From CAVQGZ01 sp963714455 (GTDB lineage Bacteria > Actinomycetota > Actinomycetes > Jiangellales > Jiangellaceae), in contig CAVQON010000015.1 of the NCBI GenBank assembly GCA_963714455.1, positions 310,001-374,000 on the forward strand: a DNA stretch of 64,000 nucleotides, given 5' to 3'. Both the position numbers and the translations under genes were made by a program. Below, in pieces: positions 61,600 through 64,000 of the stretch. The notes beneath the pieces were generated by a model that was not told the origin of the DNA, did not search any database, and worked only from the letters and a program-made list of their open reading frames with translations. Position 1 is the first letter of the stretch. Each line of letters opens with the position of its first letter.

Positions 61600-62886
61600 C
61601 TACAACGCCTCCACTCGCAGCACCGACACGACCGAGCGCACGACGGGCGCCTGTCGCAGGTCGGTGACCGTCTGGTCCAGAGCGCGCTTGGTCGCCGGGT
61701 GGGTGACGATCACCAGCTCGGCGTCGGCCGGTGGGCGGATCTCTTGGCGCACCGTCTCGATCGAGACCCCGTTGGCGGCGAAGACGCCGGCCACCGCGGC
61801 CAGAACACCGGGACGGTCGTCGACGTCGACGACCAGGTGGAACCGGGTGACGGCCTCCCCTGCCGGGGCGACCACCACGTCGGCGTAGCTGCTCTCCCCC
61901 ACCCCCAGGACGCCTTGCACGCGGTTGCGCGACGTGGTGACGACGTCGCCGAGGACGGCGCTCGCGGTCGGCAGCCCCCCGGCCCCCTGGCCGTAGAACA
62001 TCAGCTGTCCGGCGGCGTCGGCCTCGACGACCACCGCGTTGAACGCCCCGTGCACGCTGCCCAGCGGGTGGCTGCGCGGAATGATCGTCGGGCCGACCCA
62101 CACGCTGATGCGCGCGTCGTCGAGCCGGTCGGCGACGGCGAGCAGCTTGACCACGCCATCCATCGCCTGGGCGCTGCGGACGTCGGTGCCGGTCACGCCG
62201 CGGATGCCCTCGACCTCGACCTGGTCGGCGCTCACCCTTGTATGGAATGCCAGCGAGGCCAGGATGGCCGCCTTCGCCGCGGCGTCGTGGCCGTCCACGT
62301 CGGCCGTGGGGTCGGCCTCGGCGTAGCCGAGCCGCTGGGCGTCGGCGATCACGGAGTCGAGGTCGTCGCCCTCGGTGTCCATCCGGTCGAGCACGTAGTT
62401 GGTGGTGCCGTTCACGATGCCCATCACCCGGTGCACGCGGTCGCCCACGAGCGACTCGCGCAGGGGCCGCAGCAGCGGGATGGCCCCGGCGACGGCCGCC
62501 TCGAAGTACAGGTCGACACCGTGCTCGCGGGCCGCGTCGTGCAACGTCGCACCGTCGGCGGCCATCAGCGCCTTGTTCGCCGTGACGACGGAGGCGCCGT
62601 TGGCCATCGCCGCGAGCACCAGGGTGCGCGCCGGCTCGATGCCCCCGATCAGCTCGACGACGACGTCGACGTCCCCGGACTCCACGAGGGCGTGCGCGTC
62701 GGCGGTGAGAAGGTGCGCCGGCACACCAGGACGCGCTGCCGTGGCGTCGCGCACAGCGACGCCGACCAGCTCGAGCGGGCGTCCCACCCGAGCGGTGAGG
62801 TCGTCGCCGTGCTCGCTCAGCAGTCGCACGACCTGCGCACCGACGTTCCCGCAGCCCAGCAGGGCGATGCGAACAGGCTCAGCCAT
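61600..62886 (-). CDS. hom: homoserine dehydrogenase
   Basis: Protein of 428 residues. NAD(P)-binding GCGNVGAQVVRLL, catalytic region GGIEPARTLVLAAMANGASVVTANKALMA and GIVNGTTNYVLDRM, and a C-terminal ACT domain (FHLVVDVDDRPGVLAAVAGVFAANGVSIETVRQE) for threonine feedback inhibition. ATG at 62886; 71 bases after lysA; GAGGA lies 12 bases upstream. Confidence 0.96.
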   Translation of the reverse strand: MAEPVRIALLGCGNVGAQVVRLLSEHGDDLTARVGRPLELVGVAVRDATAARPGVPAHLLTADAHALVESGDVDVVVELIGGIEPARTLVLAAMANGASVVTANKALMAADGATLHDAAREHGVDLYFEAAVAGAIPLLRPLRESLVGDRVHRVMGIVNGTTNYVLDRMDTEGDDLDSVIADAQRLGYAEADPTADVDGHDAAAKAAILASLAFHTRVSADQVEVEGIRGVTGTDVRSAQAMDGVVKLLAVADRLDDARISVWVGPTIIPRSHPLGSVHGAFNAVVVEADAAGQLMFYGQGAGGLPTASAVLGDVVTTSRNRVQGVLGVGESSYADVVVAPAGEAVTRFHLVVDVDDRPGVLAAVAGVFAANGVSIETVRQEIRPPADAELVIVTHPATKRALDQTVTDLRQAPVVRSVVSVLRVEAL

Positions 62887-62957
62887 GGGTGGTCGCGTTC
62901 CTCACGTTCTTCTCGGTTGCCGGCGCGGGCCAGTCTCCCATGCTGGTGGCCACCAGC

Positions 62958-64000
62958 TCAGCCGAGGTCGCACGCCAGCAGGTCGTCCATGCTCTCGCGG
63001 CGCACGATCACCCGAGAGCCCTCCTCGTCCACCACCACGACCGGCGGCCGTTCGACCATGTTGTAGTTGCTGGCCATCGAGCGGCAGTAGGCACCCGTGG
63101 CCGCGACCGCAAGCAGGTCACCGGGGCGGATGTCGCTCGGCAGCCAGGCGTCGCGGACGACGACGTCGCCGGACTCGCAGTGCTTGCCGACCACGCGGGT
63201 GAGCATCAACGGCTCGCTCGGTGCCCGGTTCGCCAGCGTCACGGTGTAGTCGGCGTCGTAGAGCGCGGTGCGGATGTTGTCGCTCATCCCCCCGTCGACG
63301 CTGACGTAGGTGCGGATGCCGTCCACGTTCTTCACCGTGCCTACCCGGTAGACGGTCATCATGGCCGGCCCGACGAGGGCGCGGCCCGGCTCGACCGCCA
63401 CCTGCGGCACCGCGAGCCCGGCACGCAGGCACTCCCGCGCCACGATGTCGAGCAGCCGAGTGGCGAGCTGGTCGAGCGGCTGCGGGTCGTCGGCGTCGAC
63501 GTAGGCGATGCCCAGGCCGCCACCGAGGTCGAGCTCGGGCAGCTCGACGCCCAGCTCGTCGCGCACCTGCACGAGCAGCTCGACCATCCGGGCCGCAGCC
63601 ACCTCGAACCCGGCCGTGTCGAAGATCTGCGACCCGATGTGCGAGTGCAGTCCGCGCAGCTGCAGCGACGACCGGTCCAGCGTGGCGCGCACGGCCGCCA
63701 GCGCGTCGCCGGCCGAGCGCGAGAAGCCGAACTTGACGTCCTCGTGGGCGGTGGCGATGAACTCGTGGGTGTGCGCCTCGACCCCGACCCGCACCCGCAG
63801 CAGCACCGGCTGGACGCGTCCGTGTGCGGCTGCCACCGTGGCCAGCGCGTCGATCTCGTCGAAGGAGTCGACGACGACGAGCCCGACCTGGTTCTGCACG
63901 GCCATCTCGAGCTCGGCGAGGGACTTGTTGTTGCCGTGCAGCGCGATGTTCTCGACCGGGAAGCCCGCGTCCAGGGCTACCCGCAGCTCGCCCCCGCTGC
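62958..64000 (-). CDS. lysA: diaminopimelate decarboxylase, N-terminus beyond the window
   Basis: At least 347 residues; the frame stays open to the right edge, and the visible ALHGNNKSLAELEMA segment is internal to the family, so the apparent ATG at 63905 is not the start. Conserved VVDSFDEID, GLHSHIGSQI, DLGGGLGIAY, the EPGRALVG motif and the dimer-interface cysteine in GKHCESGD. The PLP lysine lies outside. It makes lysine from meso-diaminopimelate; lysA-hom-thrC-thrB is the common actinobacterial aspartate-family order. Confidence 0.95.
   Translation of the reverse strand, partial: SGGELRVALDAGFPVENIALHGNNKSLAELEMAVQNQVGLVVVDSFDEIDALATVAAAHGRVQPVLLRVRVGVEAHTHEFIATAHEDVKFGFSRSAGDALAAVRATLDRSSLQLRGLHSHIGSQIFDTAGFEVAAARMVELLVQVRDELGVELPELDLGGGLGIAYVDADDPQPLDQLATRLLDIVARECLRAGLAVPQVAVEPGRALVGPAMMTVYRVGTVKNVDGIRTYVSVDGGMSDNIRTALYDADYTVTLANRAPSEPLMLTRVVGKHCESGDVVVRDAWLPSDIRPGDLLAVAATGAYCRSMASNYNMVERPPVVVVDEEGSRVIVRRESMDDLLACDLG

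Noticed and set aside
63905..63905. ATG at 63905 as the start of lysA
   Set aside because: The frame continues to the window edge through the conserved ALHGNNKS segment, and the PLP lysine region would be missing; the gene is truncated by the window.

Overview
The window is chromosomal DNA of a high-GC actinobacterium (class Actinomycetes). GTG starts are frequent, stop/start overlaps are common, and the backbone gene order (lysA-hom-thrC-thrB-rho-rpmE-prfA-prmC-tsaC-ptp-glyA-wecA-atp operon; nucS; fused 3-hydroxyacyl-CoA dehydrogenase) matches, as I remember it, streptomycetes and relatives. The ATP synthase b and delta subunits are separate genes, so it is not a mycobacterium. I cannot name the genus. 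No rRNA, tRNA, CRISPR array, insertion sequence or prophage was seen. No gene-free stretch exceeds 300 bases; the longest is the 248-base rho leader.

Layout. 1-4752: the end of a GH57 glucan branching enzyme, a GT4 glucosyltransferase, a hexapeptide acyltransferase, a GNAT protein, a methyltransferase and an enoyl-CoA hydratase. This set resembles the mycobacterial methylglucose-lipopolysaccharide region. 4838-14388: glgX, glgE, treS, maltokinase and glgB, the complete GlgE route from trehalose to alpha-glucan. 14392-19251 (minus): a YbbN-like thioredoxin, two alpha/beta hydrolases, an ATP-grasp protein and a DUF5995 protein in tightly coupled order. 19297-26020: an accessory stretch with a small secreted peptide, a large LuxR/AAA regulator, an orphan oligopeptide-type binding lipoprotein and a DUF222/HNH pseudogene with three frameshifts. 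26097-31418: an acyl-CoA module with an isobutyryl-CoA-mutase-like subunit, its GTPase chaperone, thiolase and epimerase, plus two small membrane proteins. 31552-36111: a DivIVA-like coiled-coil protein, a hydrolase, a zinc protein, the fused dehydrogenase and NucS. 36111-41563: a D-amino-acid oxidase, an ABC-2 exporter with its two-component system, a STAS protein and a membrane protein. 41574-43498: murA and the cobalamin adenosyltransferase, divergent. 43533-51308 (minus): F1Fo ATP synthase with AtpZ/AtpI-like proteins. 51326-62886 (minus): wecA, glyA, phosphatase, tsaC, prmC, prfA, rpmE, a zinc-finger membrane protein, rho and the threonine genes. The window ends inside lysA.

How it works together. 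The left 14 kb makes and remodels alpha-glucan by two routes. The acyl-CoA genes and the adenosyltransferase together serve B12-dependent carbon-skeleton rearrangement. The right half is growth machinery. Across the window at least a dozen genes start 5-8 nt after a -10-like hexamer with no Shine-Dalgarno, the signature of leaderless mRNAs; this helped choose starts.
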